From Ectocarpus siliculosus (lineage: Eukaryota > Sar > Phaeophyceae > Ectocarpales > Ectocarpaceae), in contig FN649743.1 in assembly GCA_000310025.1 (NCBI GenBank), positions 113,757 to 177,756 on the forward strand: 64,000 nt of DNA, read 5' to 3'. Positions 23,322-36,018 of this stretch are shown here, piece after piece (within the stretch, counting starts at the first letter, position 1; the number at the start of each line of letters is the position of its first letter). The position numbers were made by a program, and so were the translations under genes. The notes under the pieces were generated by a model, which saw only the letters and a list, made by a program, of their open reading frames with translations, ran no database searches and had not been told where the DNA came from.

Positions 23322-26300
23322 ATGGCAAGCAGCGAGTCGTCCAACGTGCGGGTGGCAGTCAGGTGTCGCCCAATGAGCTCCAGGGAAAAGGCGCAGGGAT
23401 GCCAGGCCATCATTTCGGTATGTGCATTGTACCTGCGTAGACCACTGTAGAGTCTCAACATCTCATGAATGTCACAACTCAGAAGAAAGTGTGCGCAATA
23501 CATCGGAATATCTCGTGGTATAATTTACCACCGACACGACGAGTCTTGACGTTACGCTAGTTTTGTTTCTCCAACAGTCCGTGTGCATACCGCAGGCTGC
23601 TTACAATAGACTACAGTACTGCTGTGTGGAAAACTACTGTCTGTACTGCACAATCTATCTCAAAGTAGTGACGGGCATCTTTTCCAGTCCGCGCACTGTC
23701 TATATCATGATAACCCGCACGGGATGTCGCACCTAGGGCGATTTCGCACCTTCAGTGGCGAACATGCACGGAAACACACACGGTACTAAATAGTTGTTAG
23801 GCTCCACAAAGTATGATGAATACGCTGCTTTGCTGGGATGAATTAGGTGGAAGACAACCAGATTAGCATTACGGACCCGACTGAAACGGGCGGAAGTAAG
23901 CGGGAACCGAAGGCGTTTAGCTACGACTTCGCATACGACTGGACTTCGAGCCAGGAAGGAGTTCACCTTGACCTAGGGGCACCGATCGTTGAGAAGGCTT
24001 TGCAGGGCTACAACGGTAAGTCATCGATAGATCCCGGGATGAGGCTCAAGTTTGCCGGCTGGAAAGGTCTACTGAGTCGCTGTCCCACCAAGGCCGGCAA
24101 ATACGGGATACCTTGTGACCACGGGAAAATGCCTCTCTTCCTCTGTTGATGAGTGTGGAGCGAGGGTGCAAAATAGGAGAAGCAACGACCCATGTACAGA
24201 TGTGACGAAACTATAAATCAATGGGGGTGTATGGGGGTGGGGCATGGGCATGGGGCAGGAAACGTTCTGGATCTGATAGTCCGGACATCGCCGTGAGAGT
24301 ACGCACAACCTCAGTTCTCCCGCTGGGTGTGAGTGTTGATTCGACATGATGGATCCCGCACCCAAGCACCGCCGCCGGGACGGACACCGAGGCATCGTAA
24401 TATATATATTGACACCGAGTACCTCACCGCGACAGATGCTGCCTCGTCCTGTTGGTTTGTATTTTCGTCCCAGCGACAATTTTTGCGTATGGCCAGACGG
24501 GGAGCGGGAAAACTCACACGATGATGGGAGGAGGCACGCCAGATGGGATCATCCCCAGGCTGAACACACAGCTCTTCTCGGAAGTGCAGGTACTGCCGCT
24601 GTATGGACGTAAAGGGATACATAGCCCGCTGGTAGAATGCCACGTCACTCGCTGAGAGAGGAGGGCTTCACGAACACCTGTGCGCAATATGTGGGACAAA
24701 TATTTTCTGGACGAGGCACGTGCTCTCCGGTCGAAATTGTGTGCTAGAACGTGGAGAGATGATTGGCATAGGACAGTTTAGCGTCTCGCAGAACCTGTTC
24801 CCCTGGACGATCCACGCGCGAAATATCCCCGTCTCATGTTTCGTGACACAACCCATAATATTGCTGTGCCAGAGGTTAATTGAGAATAATTCCCTCAAAC
24901 GAAACAGAGAGATCCGACATCGCAAAGTTCCGGAGGTTCTGGATCAGCGTTCTGTACGCACCTATGGTACAGCTTCCAATATAGATTTTAGTCAGCTGGG
25001 CAAAATACAGGGTACAGCTCCCAATATAGACTGCAGTCAGCAGAGCAAAAGACCGGTAGCAAGGGAGAAGAAATTCGCTCCTTCGGACACTGCTACCACT
25101 TTTGCCATGTCCTGGCTGGGTGTGTAGCAACCGAATTCTGCCTCTTTTGGGGAATGAGGTTTGCACTTGTTTCGTGCGCTGGCCTGCCTCGCCGTATGCT
25201 TCAAGGGGTTAACAACGGACACCACCAAGTGCCTTGTCACGGTGAGCTACCTCGAGATCTACAACGAGGTGGTTCACGATCTTCTCAACCCTAAGAAGGA
25301 CGTTAGCCTTAAGATCCGCGAGCATCCCGACCTCGGCATCTACGTCGATGGGTGAGGAAGAACCGGCGCCGAGATTTAAGGAAATCGTATGTAGGCACAA
25401 TGCTACGCTTCGATAGCAGTAGGCGGCCATGCGCGGGTTCGACTGGCTGCGAGAAGAGTGCTCGCCCACTCAGCCCTCTGTTGTTGAATTGGTCGCGCGT
25501 ACGAAAGTCTGAGCCTAACTGGACTTCAGACAGTATCCCTAACCTTCTCCAGCTTAGGCAACGAAGAAAAGGCCCTTTGCAGAACCATAGATGAACCTGC
25601 GTGTAGGCCTTTGACCGAAAGTCGTCTCTTGCCCGGCTGTACCAGCCTGGACTGCAACGATACGAGCAAAGTTTTTGGATGAAAATTGGCGACGTTGCAC
25701 ATGGGACGGAGAGATATTGGAGTACCACTCGGCCTCCTTCAGCACAACTGAAACAATTTGCAATAGGGTGCTGGGTGGATGCGATGTAGCACGTCCTGAG
25801 TAGAGCAGACCGAGCAGACACGATCGTTAGGGATTTCTCCAAGTCGAACTTGCGGTCTCCACTACAGCACATGTCCGTTATTCGGCGAGGAATCTCCAAG
25901 CCAAACACTGTCGTTGCGTGTCCCGCTTCCGACATGTGCCACGACGTGTTCCAGGCTTTGCGAGCTCGTCGTGAAGAGCGAAGCGGACGTGCTGACACTG
26001 ATAGAGCAGGGCGGAGCAGTGCGGAAGGTGGCGAGCACCAACATGAACGAAAGAAGCAGCAGGAGTCACAGCTGCTTCACCATCAAGGTGAGCCGGGTTT
26101 ACCTTCGTGACGGAAAAACAACGGGTTGTCAGGGGAAGCTGGCAATCGGCTGAAAGGGAGACGACGCGTGCCGCAAACTGATCCAAGCACTCGGAGTTGC
26201 TCCTTGCACGGCAGGCCGTACTGTAGGCATAGGTTGGGAGACTATGATGCTGAGGCAATGATTGGACGATAGACTACCAGCTTTTCTTACGAAACAATGA

Positions 26301-29300
26301 TATACAACACTCGTCACTGGCGGCCCACTTGCAAGCTACGCATGAGAGAGCGACAAGCTGAGGACAGCAGAAAGGTTAACATAGATTCGCCGGTGAAGGG
26401 CAACAATAGCATGTTTTCTACACATCCGCTCAGTCTAAACAGATGATCAATTGGAAGTTGAACATGCGGCCTTAGACTGCTTTAAGGTGAAGGTAAGCCG
26501 ACCGTCAGCTGAATGCCCTCCCCCCCCCCCCCCGGGTCACAATGAATCGGCCTGTTGAAGGTGGAAAAGAAGACTACAGAAGAGCTAAGCGACGGGGTAA
26601 CTCGTGAAACGAGCCTGAATTCCAAGCTCAACCTGGTGGATTTGGCAGGTTCTGAGCGGTCGAAGAAAACGGGTGCTACAGGAAATACTCTCAAAGAAGG
26701 ATCCAGCATCAACAAGTGGGTCGCCTCGCAGATTGTCTGAGCTGACACTGGCAACCCCAAAGTAGCCGACATCATCCGCCGTCGCAAATTGTCATGGAAG
26801 GTCCCCGTCTGCGGATTATGTGACAGCATTTGCGAGCATTTCCCCCTGATACTGACAAATGCAAACCCCTGTGTTGTGGGGAGACATGTGCCTGAGGGGA
26901 TGTCCGGAATGAATAGGATTGATCGTAGGGCCAACCCCCTCGTTCGGAAGGAACTTCAGTCAGTTCATGGATGGCGCTTGTCAAGCACCTGTGGTACTTG
27001 GTGGCGATCACACTTGCTCATGAATATCACTGTACAATCCGGGGCGATTTGCCGCTCTGCTTGGCAGGTCATTGCTGGCTCTAGGAAACGTCATCACCGC
27101 CCTCTCGGAAGGGCGCCTCAGCCATATCCCTTACCGCGATTCCACTCTCACCAGACTCTTGCAGGTAGAGTACCGGGTGTTGCCCCCTGCCGTGTAGGAT
27201 ATGTGCTGCTGCTAGTGGAGCCATTCGTGCAAGCTGTTGTTGAGAATGGCGGCACCCACACGCCGCACAGTATGAGGGAGGAAATAAACATGCGCGCGTA
27301 GAGTACCGTCAGTGAAACGATGACGAGGAAGACACACAAAAACTCAAGAACAGGGAGACGTTGATGTTGTCTCGGTGTCTGGTGCGGCCATGATTGACAC
27401 GGCAGGAATCCTTGGGTGGAAACGCTCAGACGTTGATGCTGGCTGCCATCTCTCCGGCGGACTACAACTACGACGAAACGCTAGGAACCCTACGGTGCGT
27501 GTCAACAGCGTTGTGGTTGTTGTTGTCGATGTCGGTACGTGTAGGACAACCGATGCCTCGACCAACTCCTCAAATTGCGACCGATAGAAAGTACTGGTTC
27601 CAAGGCACGCCTGATACTTCGCTGAAGAAGAAGAGGTGTGCACTTGGCTGCACCACTCCACACACACCTACCCACGTGGTGGGGAGAGCAGTGGCGAATA
27701 GCGATGTCATAAGCCTGAAAGGCGCAGCAAATGACAACCCTCAGTCGTCTGACGACAAGGCGGAAGATTTGAGAATGAACAAAGGTAAAATGTTTCACCT
27801 CCTTCACGGCGGCGCGTCCAAGCTTGGCTCACCCTGCTCAAGATTCATGCCCATTTCAAACTCATGACCGGTTTTTACACGTTTGTGTGCCGACAGAAAC
27901 AGCCAGCTCGAAACCTGCCGTGAGAGTTCTAGTAGCATCGAGGCCGTAGGTAGAATCTCATCCTATCCCAGACGAGACGCTCGACCTCCTCTTGTTGACA
28001 TGTGTTCTCGCGTCCGTTGTGACCACCCCGTTTCCGTAAAATGTGCGGGGTTTCCACAGAATGACCCTCTTGTCCCCCGATGAGCGCCATTGCGCTTGGA
28101 TACCTGGGTGGCAGCCGCGCCACCTGATTTGTCGAGCTTTTTGTTTTTTGGCTTAGATGGCGCAGCGTCCTCAGTCCGATGATTGGCATTGCGTTCGCTT
28201 GGGGTTCATTCGGATTCCTCCACCATTGTTTGGGGAGGGTGAAAGAGAGCGCACGTTGTGCTCATTCTCCCAGTACAAGCCTCCGGCGAAACTCTGGTAC
28301 GCCTCAAAAAGACGTAACTCCCAAACAAACGCCAAAAATCTTGGAAAAAACAATCGACACCGAACACCGAACTCGCTACAGGTATGCGCACCGAGCAAAG
28401 AGTATTCAGAACTCCGTCAAGTGTAACGAAGATGTGAACGAAAAGGTGATCCGGGAGCTCAAAGAGGAGATCGAGAAGTTAAGACAGCAGCTCCTTCAGG
28501 GCGGGGGAGGCGGAGGGGGCGGGGGCGACAACGAGGAGGCGGCGGTCCTTCAGGTGAGGCAAGCTAGACTCTCTGTCCATCGCGGTGGCCCCGCTGCTGG
28601 GAATACGACACCAGTGCCGGTAACATGGGTATCGAATTAAGTGGGTGAACGGTAGAGCCAACCCTATGACGGCATGTGAAGGGCAGGCAGATGGAATGTA
28701 CAGTGACAACACACGAACCGCAGCGCAAAAAAAACGATTATCGTCCAGGACCCATGCTTGCTGATGGTGCCGGAAGATGTCTTTTTCAGCAAGCGAGGGA
28801 AACGGAGGCGACCCAGACGACGAGAGGATTCAAAGAAGATCAATAAATTAAAGGTCACAACCACACCCACCAGCATCAGCGAAAGGGCAAGTATCGCGTC
28901 GTTGTAGCAAACATATTCGTCAGACCCTAGACGACATGCACAGTAAATACCTCGGAGAGAAAAACCAAAACCGTCCCCATGTGTACATGCAGGCACGCAT
29001 GGACGAGATGTTGTCCGCCCAGAAGAGCAGCTGGGAAGAGAAAGAGAAGCTGTCAAAGCAGCTCGAAGAGGAGCGGCACAACAATGTCAACGCTGCGATT
29101 GGGCAGGTGATGCACGTAATGGCATGCAGACCTGAACTCGCCACCCCAGAACTGCTCGATGATCGTAAGGTGTTCTGCGTTCGTAAGTTTCCCCCTTTTG
29201 CTTGGGGCAGGCTTCTAGGCGAACCGCACTTCACCCCGGCCACTCCTTGCAGTCCCTTGGTGGTAAGGTTAGGACATTAGAACGTGTTCAGCCAAGTCTG

Positions 29301-29574
29301 CCAGATCATGTTTTCGTAGCACTGGTTTCATCCGCGTCAAATCACCACCCAACGTATTCGTACATCGATGGTCTACAGGTGGTTTTGACAACTCATTAGA
29401 CTGTATTCCTGTCCGTTGTTTGTCGTTCTCTTGCAAGGTGGTGAGCGAGGTGAAGGCCAAGAAGATGGAGACGATGAAGGGGATCAAGCGGCTGCAGGTC
29501 CAGAAGGAGAACCTTTCCAAGAAGCAGAAGCAGGCGAAGGCGGACTACGACAAGGTAATGGCTGATGCTGCCGC

Positions 29575-29627
<53 letters not shown>

Positions 29628-32600
29628 CTGCTGCTGTTGGTGGTGCTGTTGCTGTTGCTGTTGTTGTGGTCCCTGCTGCTGCTGTGGTGTCAACAATGAC
29701 GAAACTGTTCTGTTTTCCACCAAATACCCCGTGGCCAACATGCTAAGCCAACGGGTACGAAACGAGATTGAGTGGTCACCCTCCACGTACCCCAAATGTG
29801 CAACACACCAAGAGTCTGCGTGTACTTGTTGTGCAGTAGTTCCAAGCAGAATCTACGCGTATACTGAGTTCACCAAGGGCATACGATGGCACTCTTGAGA
29901 GTAAATCAGAGTATGCTGTGATGCTTCACGCCCATTACCCTCTGGCTGTGTCTTGATAAGGCAATCACATTCCCCCTTTTTTCAGCGAGGTGGAAACGGG
30001 TGATGCAGAAATGGCGTTGCGCTCTGACAGCGACATCAACGAGCTTTCAGAAGCAAGCACGCAAGAACCGAATCTCCCCTGGCAAAAATAAGCAATGCCA
30101 CCGACAACTATCTTTGGATATCCACATATTCTTAGAGGCCTGAAGGAAAGTATTTCATTGGCCGTGACCCATCCGTTAACCTGATGGACGTCACCTCCGT
30201 AAGCGACGCCAATCGCTGAACGAGAGTCCGGTGGTTGCAACGAAGGTCGGATATCAAGTTCCGCTAGCTAATTCGTTAGCCCCGTCTGGGTTGCCCGTGC
30301 ATACGAACCCGCCCGATGTCTTCGTGTGCGTGCTTGGCATCACCGATGTCCGTGTGCCCCTCTCACAATACCGAAACAGACCAAGAGCGAGCTGCAGGCA
30401 GACATGGCCCAGTACCAGAAGGCGCAGACAGACTTCGACGCATTGCCACCGGGAGACCCCAAGAGGTAACACTGCTGCAAACGTGCCAGTGACTTAAGAA
30501 CCCGACCATTTTTCACACCCAAGAGGTTGTCATTGCCGAGAATGGATGGTGGGGTTTCCTTGCACGCATCGCCCGGGCTTCGTACCCTGCGCGTTGATGA
30601 GCGATCGAGCTTTCGCAGTCGATCTGGCTGTATCCTGGCACCGAAAACGTCTTCTCTGTTGCTACTGTACCTCATCTTGTCTCTTGTCCTTCAGACGCCC
30701 CACAATGAAAAAGGTAGCAAGCGCGCAATATTTGATGAATTTTTCCTTCAATGTTTTGCTCCCCCTATCGACACCCCGAAAAAAGCGACCTCAAAACATT
30801 CGAAAAGGCGAAGGTCTCTAGGCATGCTTAACCATAACGAGAGCGACCTTTCTCCACGCAACGTCCCGATAGTCAACTGCCTCGTACGGTTTGGTAAAAC
30901 AACGACTCGCGATAAGAGGCGCTTCACGTTGTCTGCGGCAAGCACATGATGCTCGGACTTTGCGCCGCTTGGATCATGACCCCGCACCGATATTTTTGAT
31001 TCAACCCAGCAACCGTCCTGGACTACCTGCGGGCGTCAACGTGTTCAAGTACCTGCGTTGAGCTCTGGTTTAGGGAGAGGATGGTCCATGGGGTATGGAT
31101 GCGAAACCGACTTGACATAAATCAACACCAGCGGGAGGACGTCCCGCTGATAACTGATGAAGAAACTTTTTCCCGCACAGAGACGAAGCAGAGGGTGCCA
31201 TGGGCGCGCTGCTGGACAGTATCGAGGCCAAACGAGCCATTCTCCTTGCGGCCAAGGAGAGCGCAGAACGCACACGAAAGGATGCACGCAAGGTGTGTTG
31301 GTGTGGTCTAACTAGCTCCTTCGAGATCGTCAGATGTTTGGGGTTTTCACACACACACACACACACACACACCAGTTCAGGAGGAAAAATTCAGTTCAGA
31401 ACCCAAGCAATCAGTCCTTTGCATGGATACTCTAGACGCGCCAAAGTGGGGGAACAGTTCAATTCCGGAAATCAGTCGTTGTTTCATCGCGCTTCGATTG
31501 GTACAGTGTGCGGCGCGAAAAGTACTCGAACACGAGGAAGCTGTTCCTAATTAGCTCGGGGCCCAGAAAAACAACAACAGGCGTTCTTCACCCACCTCTG
31601 CAACACATGCTTGTAGTTGGGATGAAACTGTTGCCGTCCGTGCGGCACGTCCTTGTGGCTTGACGCCAACCTCCCTCACCGAGTTTGGCTCGACGCCTGG
31701 TGAACTATATACGCCTCTGTCTTTCAAGGGAACGCGAGCTTCACCAGTTGTTGTGCGCGGGCGCTGCCGTGGTTGGTGTTTCAAGTTCTCTTCGCCCCCG
31801 CTGCGCCGTGTAAAAACCGATGCCGTCTCAAACCGTTGGGTTGAGCTGTGCATGTATGTCGTTCGCTTGCGTTCTTCTTCTCCTCAAACCCGTTCTCGAT
31901 AGGGACAGCTTTGTCGCAGTCATCTGCACCCGTCCCATGTAAAGGTTTGCGCAACTGCTGTAGACTAAGTTATCTTGCTTGCCGACGACCGCTGTGTTTT
32001 GCTGCAGCTCGATGCCCGTCTCACAGAGGAAAGGGCCGAGCTGGTCGCGTCCAACGGCCTCCTGGACCAAAACGAGCGCTTGAGGGCGGCCATCGTAGCA
32101 GAGGAGAGGGAAAAGTTCCAATCAGAAAAGGTGCCTCGCACACGTAGAAACGCTACACTTGGCGTGTGATACGCGTCGTCATTGTACAAACAGCTACCCA
32201 GAAATGGTGTGAACGACGGCATGCGACAATATTGCAGAATGGGCCATCATTGGTGCGGTGGAAGAAAGGGGTGAACGCACTCAGAAAAGGTACACGGTTG
32301 CTCTAGAACATCGGAATATTTGCCTAGAAACGTTGCAACCGGCGGCAGTAGCACGGACGTCGAGGATGGCACATGGCAGCGGAGGGGGGGAAACACCAAC
32401 ATTTTCCTTGGCAAACACGGTTTCGCGTAATCCCATATTCCCTCGTTGTTGAGTTACGTCGAATATCTCAAGTAGCAGCCGAAGACCAAAGGTAGACATG
32501 AATGAAAAGCGACTCTCGGCATATGCGGGGTGTTTAGGACAGTATGTTGTTTTACGTGTGACAAAACGCCTTGTCGTTATCTTAATCTGGACACGTTCCC

Positions 32601-35600
32601 CGACGTCACGGGCCTGTGGTCACCAAACGAAAGGACTTTCCAATAGTGGACCAACGATCATTACTCGAGTCAAAGTGTGTAAGCTCAACGACTCTTGCAG
32701 TGGGCAGAGAAACTTTCATCATACATGTATATTTATTTTTACGCCAGCTCCACCTAAGGTTCTGTCGCCTGTGTGTTGTTGTGGATTCCCGTTACTTTTC
32801 CGCGTGGTGGTTCAGGAAGCATTAGTTGAAGCGGCAGTGGAAGAAGAAAAACGACGGATCCTGGAGCAGAAGGAGGAGATGGAAAAATCCGCCGACGAGA
32901 TTCGAGAGGGTTTCCTCCAGAAGGAGGCGTTACTCGAGGTGGGCCGCTGCTGGGGTGAAAATTGTGGCACTGTTCACACATAACGTAGATTTGAAAAAAT
33001 TCTGCGCATAACGGACCTGTTGGTTCGGCCAGCGAACATTTGGACGAGCACACGCGCCGGTTACGTTCGAGAGCAGAACGGGCGGGGGGGGGGGAGTGGA
33101 GTTGCGATGAAACAACGTGGTGTTTTAGTTGCGCTCCGGTTCCAGCGGCTTTGCTACTGCACTTTAGTGTTTTTGCGGTTGACATTCGTTTTCGTCCCCG
33201 CCATCTCCATCCTGAAGATACACCAACCTCAAGATCGCTGTCACGACCTTCGGGAGGAGTGAGAGGTGTTTGAGGTACAGGTCTCGACCCCGTCTGGAGC
33301 GTGCTCTATCAGTTCTATCAAACTCGTGCCTTTGTGACACAGAAACGCCGATTTATTTTTAGCTGAGAGCAACGACATCAACGATAGCATCAACATCGTC
33401 ATTCACATCATCAGCTACAGCAACACACTGTGCAGCTTCACAGACGTAGTGGCCTCTAATTACGTCTTTCATGCGCATGCTTGCAGGTCGGCCTACAGCG
33501 AAAGGAAAGCACGAGACGCAAGATATACGTACGTCAGCATCACGTTCTCAAATCTCTTGAACCTAACCAACCGCAAGTCGATGTCGCCCCCATATTCGCT
33601 CTGGCACTGACGTCCATAGACCGTTCTGGTTCTAACGTAACGCAACGGCCCTTGGAAACACTGTGCAACGAAACAACACAGGGGAAGATAAAAAAGCTCG
33701 AACTCGAGGGGAGGGAATCCGACGCCCGCACAGAGGCGCATATGAATGATAAAGAAGAGCTGGAGAACAAGCTTGCCGAAGCCGAGGTATGACGTTATCA
33801 GTCTAGGACACACCCCGCTCCTGTGCGAAGGACGTACTGCAGTTTAGAGTTTCCTGGTTGTGGACGCCCGGGTTTCACTACTGTTGCTGTGGGCAGAGCT
33901 ATCACCGTTCCCGCCCACGCAGACCAACTCATCCCTCCTGCCTGCCTTCAGCGTTCATGGTGACTGAGGTACAATACGAGCGCTTCCCTCACCGATTCGC
34001 TAAGTTGAGTTCCTGCAAACCAGCGCGTATCTACAGTGTGGACAACGGCATGGGGGTGGGAACATCTACTTCTCTTGCTCTCTTCCTCACTGGTGCGGAG
34101 GATAAGGAATGCAGCATGCAGGCGGAAATTTTGTCTCACCGACCCCGCCATAGTTGTTCGATGGAATTGACATAAAAACCAAATATACTGAAATCGTTTC
34201 GCAGGTAGCGCTGGACTACGCCCAGGCAGAGGTGGCGGAACTCCGGGGCAAGATCGCGGCGAAGGATGTCGAGATCGCGGTGAGGTTTCATAGCAACAAT
34301 AATTGACACCAGTATTCTAGCCTGGTTTCTAAGGCTCAAGTGTGCCTAGGTTTGCTCTTGTGATAACAGGTGTCGCAACAGAAGCGCCGGTGGTGGCTGA
34401 GAATAGGATGAGTACTTTTCGTGGGCTCTCGGTGTACCTGCCGCCCGGCGAAGCGTTCTGTGAGAGCATGCGGGGTATTGGCGCAGGAGCACCCCGCCTG
34501 TGGGTCACGAAGCCCACCCGTGTACTGGCTCGCTGGCTATGAAACCGCCGAGGATTGGAATCGCACAGTTTGCGGAATTCGTTTCATGCTCAACCGTTGC
34601 CACGGAGAAGGTAGCCCCAACCACAGAATGTAAAGATCAGCAAACTGCGAATGACGATATTCCACGCCTGGCAGGAAGCAAAATCAGCAAGAGTTGGAGG
34701 AGGCGAGGGGACGGACGCGGAAGGAGAAGAAGCGAGAAAGGACGAAGAGTGAGAAGAGGGTCACCTGATCGGGATTTCCATCGAGTGTGTACCAACAGGA
34801 CAGGGTTGATTGCGCATTGGAAGAAAGCGAAAATCAACAGGTGTCTTCTCGAAGCGGGTGCCGTGTCCCCTCGCGTACTGCCGCTCTTCCACGTCGCGTT
34901 CTTGATTGGAAACCAACGGTTTGCGGATAGAGGCAACAATACAAACCTCTGGGCTACACCACTTTCTTCATTCGGGGGCAAGGCCGGGGGCGGGGGTTGA
35001 CTAGATGGAGAAACACTACGTTTAAATACGTTACATGCGGTGCTGAGAACGTATCTCAATACCCTCCACAGGTACAAAATCTTCAAGGGGTTACTGGGAG
35101 CGTTTGACGAAGAGCGGCGGAGGTTCAGAGCCCGATTACGAGAGCAGGAGCTCCTGATGCAGGTATGTCGCACCGGGAAAGCCGGTCAGCACTGACCGAG
35201 CTGCAAGTTACTATTGGACCGAAGAAGCACGTACCCGAAGTAAACGAACACCATCCTGAGTAAGCAGCCCAAGTGTGTTCCTTCTGTTTGCACCACTGGA
35301 CGTGAATGGGCCGGTGGCAAATCCCTCTTAAAAAAACATGCTTTCAACCTACTGCCCCGTTTATTGCATATACACCTAGTGTCTGACATTGCGGACTCGT
35401 TTCGAGTGGAAAACAGTATGGTGATACGCATGTGTAACGGCGTACACGGCGATTGGTACAGGCCGCGCCAAGATGCTATCCATGCCGCTAGTTCTTGTCA
35501 ATATCTTACAACAACCGCGTGTCCGGCAGGCGTTGTCCCGCTTCCCTTCAAAACAATCCATGAACTTCCGGGCGCAACGACGTCGTTGGACGCGAGTTCG

Positions 35601-36018
35601 ACAGTAAGACAACGCCACTAACACAGCAAGAAAACACAATGTTCTCGTGTGTCGTTCACACACACCCTCCTCGCAGCAACACAATGCCACCTACACACGA
35701 CTGAAGTCGCACTACAGTGGTGTACTTCTGCACTGAACAATGGATGGCAGTTTAACGTCCTGTAGACAGGAAATGACTGTGCCTCACAAGACCATACTCC
35801 CACCCCCCTCGCGCGGAGATTGGACATCAACCGCAACCCACTTGCCCTTGATATTGCCTCATGCGTGCCTCCTGTACAATGGTGTTCCCCGATTCCTTCC
35901 TGCCCCCCCCTCCTCCCGTCAGGATGCCGTGCGAGATATGTTGTACTTGAAGGAGAGCAACGATGAGCTAAGGCTGAAACTCAAGCAGGCCGCAGATTGG
36001 GATGTAGACATTCTCTAG
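23322..36018 (+). CDS. Kinesin motor protein, kinesin-3-like motor with coiled-coil tail
   Basis: ATP-driven microtubule motor. Twenty exons join in phase to 759 aa: 23322-23417, 23847-24015, 24474-24589, 25206-25351, 25955-26087, 26561-26715, 27068-27164, 27406-27494, 28382-28553, 28993-29106, 29438-29554, 30380-30465, 31181-31292, 32008-32130, 32816-32938, 33682-33786, 34205-34279, 34679-34759, 35088-35162, 35923-36018. The start gives [17 protein letters not shown]. Motor marks: P-loop GQTGSGKT (about 95-102), switch I NERSSRSH (207-214), switch II DLAGSE (247-252), then [13 protein letters not shown] and [22 protein letters not shown] (exons 7-9). The sequences [17 protein letters not shown] and [10 protein letters not shown] point to kinesin-3. 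From about residue 352 onward it is Glu/Lys-rich coiled coil with a poly-Gly break. No FHA or PH domain, so the tail is far shorter than in KIF1 proteins. Exons 18 and 19 are the least certain borders. Confidence 0.9.
24967..25058. repeat. Tandem 46-bp repeat, two copies, in kinesin intron 3
   Basis: Two adjacent copies each start ggtacagct and run through ccaatataga and agtcagc to agcaaaa or gggcaaaa. They differ at several positions. Non-coding. Confidence 0.65.
26518..26534. repeat. Poly-C run in kinesin intron 5
   Basis: A mononucleotide C run lies just upstream of exon 6. Its length is probably variable and prone to sequencing error. Confidence 0.8.
29573..29627 (+). repeat. (GTT)n microsatellite in kinesin intron 11
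   Basis: A pure run of about 18 GTT units is followed by more degenerate GCT/GTT triplets to about 29690. It makes poly-Val and poly-Gln shadow frames that are not genes. Confidence 0.9.
31347..31372 (+). repeat. (CA)n microsatellite in kinesin intron 13
   Basis: About 12 CA dinucleotides in a row, within the intron after exon 13. Confidence 0.9.

Noticed and set aside
29484-29795. Poly-Gln reverse-strand frame
   Set aside because: Produced by the (GTT)n microsatellite in a kinesin intron.
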